A stretch of 64,000 bases of DNA from contig NC_081338.1 of NCBI RefSeq assembly GCF_022539665.2, positions 5,940,446 to 6,004,445 on the forward strand, written 5' to 3'. Each line of letters begins with the position of its first letter. The stretch's first letter is position 1. Made by a program: the position numbers and the translations under genes. Shown here piece after piece: positions 54,141-64,000 of the stretch. The notes under the pieces were generated by a model. That model did no database searches and had not been told where the DNA came from. It saw only the letters and a program-made list of their open reading frames with translations. This DNA is from Daphnia carinata. Lineage: Eukaryota; Arthropoda; Branchiopoda; Diplostraca; Daphniidae.

Positions 54141-57100
54141 ATGTCCGAATACGAGCGCATCCGGCGCCAGTGCGTTAAACGCGGCGAGCTTTGGGAAGAC
54201 GCGGACTTCCCTACAACACAGACGTCCATCTTTTACCACCAATCGCCACCGTTTCAGTTCGTCTGGAAAAGGCCCAAGGTAAAAAAAAAAAAAAAAAAAA
54301 ATGCAAACACCCAAATCACATTTCCTTACGTGGCGTCATTACGAGTTTAAACAGCTAAAAGCCAAGCCAAGGAAATGTTCCCAAAAGAGCTGGGAAAAGG
54401 GAGTCGGGGTCGATTGTGAAAGTGGTCGGCCCAACTTTCACCTACTGTTGTTGCAACATTCAAGGCCGTTCCCTCTTGTGTCTCTTGTTTATTATTATTT
54501 TTAACTTTCTGGCTTTCCCATGGAAACGTGTCTTACGTCACACGCTGTGCGCAGCCCAGGATATAAAGAGAAGGAATAATATTCGCTTGCCCAACTTTGT
54601 GATGGATTATAACTGGCCAGAAAGAGAAGGAAAAGAAAAGAAAAACATTGATAATCGCGCATAGAGCCACACACACACACAACACGTTTCTCCGATGTCT
54701 TTGCGCACAACAGAAAGTGCCACCACACGCAACAAGTGCCAATTTTCACCAATGATGGCCATTTTCTTGTTGGAGCTGTGTGTGTGTGTGTGTGACTGTG
54801 ACGACGACGACGACGACGACGACTACCGTCCATTGCGACACGCAACTTGTTTCTCTGAATAACCTGGGGGAATTAATCATCCGCTCAGATGAAAACGAAA
54901 AAACAGCGCAAAACCAAAGAGTTTCTATTTGTTTTTTTCCCTTTCCTACACCACTGATGGACTTCTCTAAAAAAAAAGAGAGAGAGAGAAACAGTTTTCC
55001 TTTAAAAAGAAAAAAAAAAAAAAAAAAAGAGGAAGAGGGTGCTCGCGTCAGTACTGACTACGCATAATAATCATAAAGAAAAGGGAAATTTTTCGTGAAA
55101 GTCTAAACCGATGAAAACGGAACGTTCCAGCTGCGTGTGAATGCAAACACGGAACCAATGAACTGTCCATTCCGTTACGCCATCATGACGCCAAAGAAAT
55201 TCGATTCTTTTTTTTTTTCATTTGTTAACTGATTTTTCTGTTTTTATTGATAAAAACAGAAAAAAAAAAGAAAGAAAAAGACAAATGTTTCACACGCCTG
55301 ATCACCGTTTCTACTAGGAATTGGCGACCAATCCGGTGTTTATACGAGAAGGTAGCTCGGTGCTGGACGTTGTGCCGGGCAAATTAGGCGATCGTTGGCT
55401 CGTCTCTACGCTGGGCTGCCTCTTTTTGACTAAAGGATTTTTCTACCGGGTCGTTCCAGCCGACCAGGGTTTCGACACGGCTCTGGATGGAAGTAATCCT
55501 TCAACAGGTATCAAGCAAATCGAATGGCATTCTCTTTATTCATACAAAATGAGGTGATTGTATAGTTTTCTTTCTCTTTTGTGCGAAACACACACACAGA
55601 CAAAAAAAAAAGATGTTTCTAACAAAAAAGGAAGGCATTTTGAAAGTAATTCAACTGATGTTTTTAAATACAAATTTTACCCTTAGGTTATTGCGGAGCG
55701 TTCCGGTTTCGAGTCTGGTGGTGCGGCGAATGGGTCGAAGTGGTAATAATCGCTAGTTAATGATGAAACTAAAAAAAAACAAAAAAAAAAAATAAGAAAA
55801 GCTAAAGTCAAATCCTTGAAACGCCAAAATAAATACTGGGCTTCTTGTTTGTTTTTGTTCTCTTCTTTCAGACTGTGGACGATCGTTTGCCAACAGTCAA
55901 TGGCCGGCTGGTTTTCGCGCATTGCCTCAATTCCGGTCAGTTTTGGCCTTGTCTTTTGGAGAAAGCCTACGCCAAGTAAGTACATCTTTTATTCTCCAAA
56001 TATTACCGCCTTTGCACCACAATTAGGACAACCCGAAATTCGAAAGAACTAAAAAAAAAAAAATGTTATGATTTGGAAGCTAGCATTTTATTTTAATCGT
56101 AACGGAGTGCGTAATGATCATGGACAGGTTGCACGGCTCGTACGAAGCATTGAAATACGGCACCACATTGGACGGTCTGGCGGATCTTACCGGCGGAGTA
56201 ACGGAAAGTCTTTCGGTGGTCGGCGGTCACAACAAAGCGGACGGCTCGTTCCACGTCCGGCTGCTGGCCCGCCTTTTGGCCAACACTTCCATTCTGACGG
56301 CCGTCGCCCATCGCCCTCCAACGAGCACGACCAGCAGCAGCAGCAGCAGCAGCAACAACTCGCCCCACAGTTTGACGTCGCCGCAGCCCAACAACAAAGA
56401 GAACAACAACAACAACAACAACAACAGCATCTCGTCCAACAACAGCAGCACGACCACCAACGGCCAGACGACTAAAGAACAATCGCAATCATCTCGAAGC
56501 GTCACCGATCGGCTGCCCATCGGCGTCCTAGTCGGCATCAATTACAAAATTTGCGCCGTCGACAAGGTGAATTAAAAAAAAAAAAATTCAATTATTAATT
56601 CATTCATTCATTGCAATTTTGACGTTTAAATTAAAAGGTGGACACGCTGTCGGAGGAGAGCGTGCCGCTTCTTCGTTTACGTTGCCCGTACGGCCGTCAC
56701 GGCGAGAGCACGGGCGACTGGTGCCGCGGTGACGCTAAAAACTGGGACGCGTCCGTGTCGGCGTCCGAACGAGAGCGACTCGCCTCGGACCAGCTGGCCG
56801 ATGGTGAATTCTATCTCAGTTTCCCCGATTTCGTCCAGACGTTCACCGCCATCGAGTGCGTCCATCTCGACGCGGAAACCAGTCGCGACGAGCCAACTCT
56901 CCAAGGCAGAGGTAACATTCCAAATTTGCCTCGAGGGGACGTGAATAATTGCCTGCATAATGATTCGTATCGTTGGCCTTCTAGTTCCGTGGATCACTCG
57001 CGTCTATCAAGGATGTTGGCAAAGAGGAGTCACTGCTGGCGGATGTCGCAACAATTCCGGTAAGAATTTTAGCTTTTTTTTTTTTTTTTTTTTCTGGGAC

Positions 57101-58584
57101 TGATAGACACATGCCAGTTAAACGAGATGGGACTAGCAAACATTCGTATGATGAATAACCGATTGAATCTTTGATAGAAACATTCCACATTAATCCGCAA
57201 TTGCATCTGATTGTGAGCGATGGCGACGAGGTCGTCATTTCCCTGAACCAGCACAGTGTTTTGGAGCCCAAAGTCATCGGCTTCTCCGTCTATCCACTGC
57301 CGAAACTCACCGGTTCAGACCTCATCAATCGAGCTTTCTTCAAAAAGACCAAGAGTCTCGTCAATTCGCAGTACACCAACAGTCGGCAGGTACGTCAGGT
57401 GTCCATCTTTCTTATTTAACAACTCGACAAAACAATTGCATTTTTTCCGTTTTCGTGACAGGTGAGTCAGCGCTCTCAAATGGATCAAGGTGGTTATCTG
57501 ATCGTTCCGACAACTTTCGAAGCGGGTCACGAAGGATCTTTTACTCTGCGCGTGTACAGCACTCAGGCGATTAAGCTCAAGTAAACATTTGCCCACAAAC
57601 GAACGATTTGACATTGACCAAGTTTTTTGTTTTGTTTTGTTTTGTTTTCCGACGTTAGGCTGGTGGATATGTTGCCTTGTCAAATGAAATCGACTTTGAT
57701 TCGAGCGCCTCCCATCATTAATGGATACAACGCTCAAACGTCTGACGGCAAAAACGTTGCCCAATACGAGGCCGTCTTCCTGCAATTGGCCGACGAGCAT
57801 CGCACCGTTAACGCATTCGAGTTGCACGAATTGCTCGAGGCTTGCCTACCGAATGGTGAGCCCACCTACCCACTTAGTCAACGACTTAATCATTACAATT
57901 TGAAGCTCTGAGATCGATCTCTCTCTCTCTTTTATAGATTATATCAAGAGCTGCGCAAATTTGGACGTCTGCCGGCAACTCGTCCTTGTCTTTGACGTAA
58001 GCCGTTTATTTTTACCTTTTCATGGTGGTTGAATTGAAATTCTAAACGATCATTTTTTTTTTTTATCTTGGGAAAAAAAAAAAAAAAAAGGTATCGGGAC
58101 TAGGCAGATTGAAATTGACGGATTTCCGTGATTTTATGGCCAGTCTGAAACAATGGCAAACAGCTTTCAAGTCACACACGAAAGAAAAGACTGGTATTTT
58201 GAGGGCTGAACGTTTCCGGGACGCCCTTCATGACGTCGGATTCCAGGTGAGCAATGATGTTCTTTCGGCACTCATTTTACGTCACATGCGGAAGGATGGC
58301 ACGCTGCGTTTCGGAGATTTCGTCTCGGCTGTCCTTCACCTCACCGTAGCATTTGGTAACCTAGATGATTATTTGTGTTTGAAATTACTATTTGAAACTA
58401 ACTTCGTTGTGCGGAATCAGGAACATTTGACAAGAGAGACCCTCTCCAGAATGGAAGTGTCAAGCTAACACTCGCGGAGGTAATACAAATAGAAATGAAT
58501 GGCATTGTGTTTTCATGCAATTAATTTGTGATTTGTTTTTTTTTTTTTCCCGTTTAGTGGCTTAAATATGCACTGACCTGCTGA
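54141..58584 (+). CDS. calpain-like protein without catalytic residues (CalpC type)
   Basis: Fourteen coding exons (54141-54278, 55318-55507, 55687-55742, 55872-55975, 56128-56566, 56638-56911, 56985-57059, 57178-57389, 57462-57580, 57659-57855, 57938-57996, 58091-58355, 58421-58479, 58558-58584) give 737 residues, a normal classical calpain length. Order: CysPc halves ([46 protein letters not shown]), a C2-like domain ([21 protein letters not shown]), and a degenerate penta-EF-hand tail. The catalytic Cys is Arg (GDRW, R72), the His is Ile (GINY, about I300) and the Asn is Cys (RCPYG, about C325). Protease activity is therefore not expected. Drosophila CalpC is likewise reported as lacking active-site residues. 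An Asn/Ser-rich insert of about 60 residues sits before the GINY strand. A scaffold or regulatory role is inference. Confidence 0.92.
56332..56480 (+). repeat. AGC/AAC microsatellite coding for a Ser/Asn-rich insert
   Basis: AGC and AAC triplet runs within calpain exon 5 encode S7 and N8 blocks. They lie between the conserved LTGG and the GINY strand of the protease-like domain, where classical calpains have no such insert. Confidence 0.75.
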
Positions 58585-58717
58585 GCTGTGATTTTTCCGC
58601 CTTTTGTCTTCTCCAAATGTTATGCTCGCATCATTTGCTAAAGTTGCTCATTATTACGTACACCAATAGAAGTAAGCAAATTTCCGTTTTGTATATACGC
58701 CTCAAAGAATGCTTGGC

Positions 58718-58723
58718 AATAAA
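58718..58723 (+). terminator. poly(A) signal of the calpain gene
   Basis: AATAAA about 135 bases after the stop codon on the same strand, a typical distance for a short 3' untranslated region. Confidence 0.6.
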
Positions 58724-59258
58724 CAAACCACCTTTTTTGTTTGGGAGCAAAACTAATATGTTTTCCTTAAATGGCAGAATTGGTAGCCAAAAGGTTAATG
58801 AATTATCGGAATGATTCTTTTGTGTTGTAATTTTTTAAATCATTTACTGGTTAAAGTCATATTGTCATTTTTTGAGTTCGCGAGAAATAAACAGCTAATA
58901 ATGAATTAATTATAGAACAAGAATTTTTATCAGAAACGGTCCGCCATACAGTATGGCCATCTATTGGTACGACATTCAGTTTGAACATTTTAGACTTCGA
59001 CTGCTAAGCGGCGGCTGCGGCTGGCTAAGCGCTATACCTCAGAATAAAATCCCACTTGAGTGAAAAAAATGAAGCTATGAATACCGTCATTTTCCTTCAC
59101 ATCAGTGTTCGTACACAGGTCCTGTCACAAAATGAAAATAAAAATTTTGAATTATAAAACGTTTAATTACATCAGAGTCATGACTCTGATTACATTACTT
59201 TTTTTATGTTTTCCGTTTTCCAATAGGCAACGTTGCAAGAGGGGGGGGGGGTCGCTTG
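58724..59258. other. intergenic DNA with a 20-base palindrome
   Basis: No coding exon recognised. ATCAGAGTCATGACTCTGAT at 59171-59190 is a perfect palindrome made of two overlapping AP-1/GCN4-like half sites. An 11-G run (59241-59251) stands just before the MITE. Confidence 0.55.
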
Positions 59259-59266
59259 GTTCTAAA
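59259..59266. repeat. left target-site duplication of the MITE
   Basis: GTTCTAAA here is repeated exactly at 59621-59628, on the other side of the inverted-repeat element. A ninth base (G) also matches if the first base of the element is counted differently. Confidence 0.75.
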
Positions 59267-59620
59267 CATGGCCTACTATAATAAACGGCCAGCAAGCGCG
59301 CAATACCTCCTGCGCCTAAAACTAAATTGCCAGAGGGGCCTAATACCCCAAATCGAGCTCCACTTTCCACTGTTTGGTAACAAATATACAATGGAAATAC
59401 GTGGAGAGAGGTTGTGGAAAGTGGAATTCTGGTTGGGGTACTACGGCGTTAGAACCTCTCCCCCAATGCCAATCAGTGGCAAAAATGAAGGAAATCGGAA
59501 TAGGTGGATTCATGCTGTGGAAAGTGGAATTCGATTTGGGGTATTAGGCCCCTCTGGCAATTTAGTTTTAGGCGCAGGAGGTATTGCGCGCTTGCTGGCC
59601 GTTTATTATAGTAGGCCATG
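59267..59620. mobile_element. foldback MITE, 104-base terminal inverted repeats
   Basis: The left arm (59267-59370) and right arm (59517-59620) are reverse complements with about two mismatches (GAGCTC against GAATTC). Both ends begin CATGGCCTACTATAATAAAC. The element is 354 bases, has no coding capacity, and is flanked by an 8-base direct repeat. An 8-base duplication fits hAT or P superfamily elements; 9-base Mutator-type remains possible. The 146-base centre contains a diverged extra copy of the arm end (GTGGAAAGTGGAATTC at about 59413-59430). The near-perfect arms suggest a fairly recent insertion. Confidence 0.88.
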
Positions 59621-59628
59621 GTTCTAAA
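59621..59628. repeat. right target-site duplication of the MITE
   Basis: GTTCTAAA, identical to 59259-59266. Confidence 0.75.
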
Positions 59629-59884
59629 GTATCGGACTTATTCCCGCATTTTTCGCCGCCATTACCACATTAAGAAGGTAGTTTTACTCAGTAATTGTTG
59701 ATGGAAGTGGTCAATCAGTGAGCTTCCTGCCCGGGATGTTGGAGAAAGAGAACTGAAAAGGTATGTAATCTGAATACGTAGAAATGGAATAAAGATTGGT
59801 AAATTAAATAACATTATTTTTTTATTGTAAAACGAATTTTTCTAGCTGTCAGTGATCGATCGTACTCTAGGAAAATGTGTATTT

Positions 59885-61510
59885 CGGAGTTTGTCGTCTT
59901 AAAACCCTGGCTTTGAAGATAATGATTGCGAAACAACACGGTAAGTGTTTTCTTGTATTCCTAGTGTGATTACTTTAATATGTTTTTACCCCTAGTGTCG
60001 TGAAGCTGGCCACACCTCGAAAGGCTGCCCGAATCTATTCAGTGAATTGACGGAAGATGGAAAGCAGCATGAGCAATACATTCCGGAGACTGTGACATGA
60101 CAGCTGCGATGAAAAGAAACTGTTTAAGGGCATCGTCTGTGGGGAATGCTTTAACAATTTTGTTAAATTCGTCCTTCAGGTAAGCCATTTCTCGAAACTG
60201 TATTTTATGATTTAAAAATATCTATTAGGTTTGCTTTAGGTTACAGTAAAAGATGTACCTCAATATATAACACCGTTCAAAGAAGCCGGCCTGCGCCAAC
60301 TACTACTTCAAAACATTAAGAATTCAGGCTACATATAAAACCAACACCTGTTCAAAAAGCTTCAGTTGCTGGTATTCTTGCCAAAAGAGATTTAATTGCA
60401 TGTGCTGTCACGGGCCCCGGCAAAACGTTAATCCAATTAATTAACGGTTAGTAATTTTGAAACCTGGATGTCCTGTACTGGCTTGATTCAAAGGGGTCGG
60501 TGTGAACTGGGCAAGTTGAAGTAAAAGTAATATTGAGTGGGCACGCCGGTAATTACGACTACTAAAAGGTCCAATTGCATCTAAGATATTCAACAAACCC
60601 TTCGTGATATTCGTTGATTATGTCATCTAAAATTTCAAATTTTTTTATGCAGGCAGCGTACTTGGTACCGGTTTTGAACATTGTTAGAACAAGGTGTTGC
60701 TGCTGCGTCTCATGCCATGGGGCAAAAGCCAGAAGTTGTAATTGTCGCACCCATTTCGTGAATTGGCCATTCAAATTCAACGCGAGGCGTGTAAATTCTC
60801 CTACAGTTCGGTTTTAAAGTCTGTGATTATATTTGGAGGAACTGTGACGAGCCATCAGCGGTCAAATCTTCAAGCTGGGTGTAATATTCTTGTCGCGACC
60901 GCGGGGCGATTCAACGATTTTCTCGACCGTGGAGTACTTGACTTCTCGGGGGTCAGGTTTTAAATTTTGGACGAAGATGATCGAATGCTTGATATGGGTT
61001 TCGGCCCCAATGTTGAAAAAATTGTCAACCATCCAACGATGCATCCGAAAGTATATGCTAAATGGCTTTTGAGTATTAGATTCGTCTGATGTAATACTAT
61101 TTGTTTCTCTGTAGGGAATCCGTCGTGTTTGTATGTGTTCGGCTACATTTCCAGATAAAGTACAAGCGCTGGCTGCGACGTACATGGAAGACTACATATT
61201 CGTCACAACAGGCATTGTAGGTGGCACCAAATCCGGATGTTGAACAGCTGTTTTTTTTTTTTTTTTTTTTTTCAGTGCTCGAAAAGAGATAAGAGAGCTA
61301 AGCTGACCGAAGTTTTACAAGATCTCGGTGATACCAAGACTATCGTTTTTGTCGACAGCAAAAAGACGGCGGATTTCGTCGCTGCATTCTTGTGCAATTA
61401 AAACTTACAAGTAAGAATCAAATCTGTTGGGATTGGGCAAAGTGTCTTAACTTTAAATGTCTAGTCTACCAGCATCCATGGTGAGCGTAAACGAAAATCG
61501 TAAATGTCTC
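59885..61510 (+). pseudogene. Vasa-type DEAD-box RNA helicase pseudogene
   Basis: Fragments in order on the + strand match a Vasa-like helicase: a CCHC knuckle remnant (CREAGHTSKGCPN), the Q-motif lead (FKEAGLRQLLLQNIKNSGY), Walker A changed to AVTGPGKT, GGTVTSHQRSNLQAGCNILVAT, LDFSGVRF, DEDDRMLDMGF in place of DEADRMLDMGF, CSATFPDKVQALAATYMEDYIFVTTG, LTEVLQDLGDTKTIVFVDSKKTADFVAAF and TSIHGERKR. Several stop codons and frame changes interrupt the reading, for example TAA directly before the DEAD-box segment at about 60961 and another after FLCN near 61399. Remains of introns are kept, so it arose by DNA duplication and not by retroposition. A working vasa gene must lie elsewhere. Confidence 0.85.
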
Positions 61511-61647
61511 TTCCGAAGCTTCTGTCAGAAGAATATGCTAGCAATCAACTCACGAATTATGTAACGTATGAAATATTATATATGAATTAAGAGTTTTTAT
61601 GCCTAATGGTGTTTTACTGGCTTATTATAGATGAACAATAAAAGCCG

Positions 61648-61995
61648 ATGTCGAGGTCACGAAGAAAACAACACGTCGAGGTGCTGTCAAACGTGTCTCC
61701 GTTCCGGAAGGAAGCGCTGGAGGAGAAGAAAGTCTCTGTCCAGCTGGAACGCGACCCCGACATTGAGACTTTGGCCGCTACAGCCAAAGAAGAGGAAGAG
61801 AAAGCACCGGCCGCCAAACGTTCACGACAAAAGAAGGGCCCGGCAGTATCTGCCGCTACAATGGCGGATGAATCTCCGGCCGTGCCGGCCACGAAACGGA
61901 CACGTGATGGCAAGAAAACAACTAGCGAACCTGAGCTTGTTAAGGAGGATACCTCATGGCCACCACCACCACCTCGACGTACTAGAAACATCTAA
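61648..61995 (+). CDS. uncertain Lys/Arg/Glu-rich open frame, possibly a gene fragment
   Basis: 115 residues from an ATG, with a charged middle (KEEEEKAPAAKRSRQKK, ATKRTRDGKKTTSEPEL) and a Pro-rich end (WPPPPPRRTRNI). The composition looks coding. The first part, however, reads better in a neighbouring frame (VEVTKKTTRRGAVKRVSVPEG), so a frame change probably lies near 61720-61740. It follows the helicase pseudogene directly. It may be the broken C-terminus of another gene. No family was recognised. Confidence 0.3.
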   Translation: MSRSRRKQHVEVLSNVSPFRKEALEEKKVSVQLERDPDIETLAATAKEEEEKAPAAKRSRQKKGPAVSAATMADESPAVPATKRTRDGKKTTSEPELVKEDTSWPPPPPRRTRNI

Positions 61996-63130
61996 CAGCA
62001 AGACCCATCAATGAATTACCTATTTTATTTTTATTTTGTCTTACCCATAATTTTTTACCCATTGAATAATTTGTTCACATATCGGATTCTATGCTGCTTT
62101 TGGGTTCACTTCTGTACCTCTTTCCCCAAGTTGACCTCATTACGTTTTCCTATCCATGCGTTGAGGCTCACTTGATTATAATTTTTGTTCTTTAAATTTT
62201 GTGTCCAATTTCAATTCTGAGCGACGCCCAAATAATTTTGAAGAAATACGCGTTTTGGTGTGGTTGGTTAAGTATTCCACGATTGGTACGGATTTGTGTG
62301 TTACTGATGTTGGTGGACCTATTGCACGAGAGCCGCAACATGAATTTATCTTTCCCAACAATACATAACTTAGCATTGAATACCTGAAAGACAACCAGTC
62401 ACCTCCTTGTTTTAATTTAGTTTTTGCATAGTATCTTCCTGTGCGAGAGAAAACTAAAAAGTTTTTGTCTTAAATTGAATTCGCCGCCCATTTTGAAATA
62501 TATGGCAACGTTGCTTGAGTTTTGTGAACCGCCATCAGTCGCCATTTGCTAGTTCGTTGTCGTGTGTGAAACATGTGGTGTGCGTCTGACGGGCGAAATA
62601 TTAGACACATCAGGCAGCAATGGTAAAGTAATACTTGAGTGAATGTTTCGCCAAGAAAACATTGTTAACCAAAGACATTGATTCTAATTCTAACAAAAAC
62701 ATTGTTCCACAAGAAACTTTAATTTGAGAATACCTAACGATATTTGAAACTCCTTTTTAAATTACAAAATGAATGGCACATTATTAAGAAGAAACTATAA
62801 GAAGTAATTCTTTTCATGTTGAGTCATTGTTTGTTTCTTTCTAAATTTTAAGGAATATCACAAGTTGTGAACAAGACGTGGTGCCTTGGCCCTCGTTCTC
62901 ATCTCCATGCCAGATGGCCATTAAGAAGGATCATAAATGTGTGGCAAAATCATTCTTCCATGTTCCACTATTGTATTATTCTTTGCCATTATTTTCGTCT
63001 CATACCATGAACGCAAGAAGAATTTATTTGCTTGCTGTCATGGACGGTAACTCATGTCCTTAAAAGTAAGCACAACAGGCACATTGAGATAATGGTTATT
63101 GCTACCTTCTTGCTTTTTAAAAAAGGCATC
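61996..63130. other. unresolved region
   Basis: No recognised gene. A possible two-exon frame on the + strand (62573-62622 joined to 62853-63063, GT-AG) would give 86 residues beginning MWCASDGRN. Other frames are also open, and no motif supports it. Confidence 0.3.
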
Positions 63131-63162
63131 AAGCCTAACTGCTCAACCATGCAGTTAGGCTT
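63131..63162. repeat. perfect 12-bp inverted repeat, 8-base loop
   Basis: AAGCCTAACTGC and its exact reverse complement flank an 8-base spacer. A T-rich stretch follows. It has the same loop length as the hairpin at 39609. Not the histone 3' stem-loop sequence. Confidence 0.75.
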
Positions 63163-64000
63163 TGTACTTTTTTAAAAATTAGAATTAATGAAATAAAACA
63201 AAGCTTGTCATTTCAATCATTTCAGGATTGTGGAGACAAACATTGTGGTTCCAGCGGTTTCCTTATATAGGCGAGTCGTTTAATAATGCTTGGTGTTTCA
63301 ACTATTTTTTAAAATTATTTTTAATTAAAATTTTTTCATTCACGACATTTGCAGGTTCTTAGCAGTGAGAAACGATTGTTGCTGATGTTGAGTTTTGTAA
63401 CGGTGGACCCCACAGTTTATGACAGAAACAAGTAGGACAGAAAATTCCATCTTCATCACTAACAAAAGAAAAAGGGAGGTTTGCATTTTAAGGTTAGGTT
63501 AGAAACAAAACAACAATAAAACCATTTGCTGATACATTGTTATCACAAATAGGAGCAGTACATATTGGCAGCCATGTAGCTTTGTATTTGCTTTGAAGAA
63601 TTTCTTTCCTTCTCTGGTGATTGGTTGGTAATGTTGCCCATTCTATTGTTAACTTTTTTCTCTAGGTTAATGCTATAAAACATTTATTTTAGGACTTTGA
63701 ATACCTCCTATCCTTATGGCCATGGAACACTTGACATTGACTCCATTTACACTTGCAGAAACAAAAACGAACATATTTGCAACAAGTATTTTTTGTGACC
63801 ACAAAACAAAAAATTATGAGTTTTTTTTAAGTATCTATATTTTGAAGACATCTAGCGGAGGAATTGCTTGTTACTGAGTACCTACTGAACTGTCAATTTG
63901 TTCGTTGTCAGGGGGCTATATCGAGTTTGGTTGCCATAATAATGGTTGCCTCGCGAATTGGAAATGCTTTGCCGAATCCCAGGATATCGCCAAGTGTGCC
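63163..64000. other. unresolved right end of the window
   Basis: No firm gene. On the minus strand a stretch near 63365-63464 can be read as a Cys-rich piece (DEDGIFCPTCFCHKLWGPP) after a good acceptor. Other Cys-containing pieces lie near 63530-63650 and 63710-63785, but the splice phases could not be made to agree. It may be the 3' end of a gene that continues past the window. Confidence 0.3.

Noticed and set aside
56068-56475. Poly-Gln-rich open frame overlapping calpain exon 5
   Set aside because: It is the shifted reading of the AGC/AAC repeat; the conserved calpain residues are in the other frame and the exon phases fit only that one.
59256-59627. 123-residue open frame inside the MITE
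   Set aside because: It reads through both inverted arms, so its ends are mirror products of the repeat; no protein family is visible.

Overview
The window is nuclear DNA from a small-genome arthropod, most likely a water flea (Daphnia). The evidence is: many short (about 60-120 base) GT-AG introns; arthropod-specific families such as spaetzle and SmydA; orthologues of insect and crustacean developmental genes; and AT-rich intergenic DNA full of poly-A/T and microsatellites. The species cannot be fixed from the sequence alone. There are no operons, CRISPR arrays, rRNAs or convincing tRNAs. All functional names come from reading protein motifs by eye; no database search was possible.

Layout. 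0.6-2.0 kb: a secreted spaetzle-like cystine-knot ligand (+). 2.06-6.37 kb: a CCAR1 orthologue (-), divergent across about 430 bases from an S6 kinase gene (6.8-8.96 kb, +). 10.58-19.28 kb: three tandem SmydA-type SET/MYND genes (-); the outermost copy has lost its N-terminal MYND finger. 19.3-24 kb: mostly non-coding. 24.0-36.04 kb: a full Par-3/Bazooka polarity scaffold (+), 18 coding exons, with one apparent +1 frame break in exon 13. 37.74-38.82 kb: a shortened RanBP9/10-like SPRY gene (-). 40.57-43.60 kb: a cytochrome b561 gene (-) with two alternative last exons. 46.9-49.8 kb: a paired-like Q50 homeobox gene (-). 54.1-58.6 kb: a calpain (+) lacking all three catalytic residues. 59.27-59.62 kb: a foldback MITE with 104-base terminal inverted repeats and an 8-base target duplication. 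59.9-61.5 kb: a broken intron-bearing Vasa-type DEAD-box helicase copy. 61.6-64 kb: unresolved fragments.

The genes do not form one pathway. They are independent conserved genes: Toll ligand, transcription co-regulator, TOR-pathway kinase, methyltransferase-like proteins, cell polarity, transmembrane electron transfer, eye or neural homeobox factor, and calpain. Accessory character is concentrated in the Smyd array (10.5-19.3 kb) and the MITE/vasa-pseudogene block (59-62 kb).

Most worth a second look: the alternative terminal exons of cytochrome b561, the Par-3 frame break, the non-catalytic calpain with an Asn/Ser-rich insert, the Smyd array with a possible gene-conversion patch, the MITE, and the 16-bp and 12-bp perfect hairpins. 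I found no clearly new biological system.
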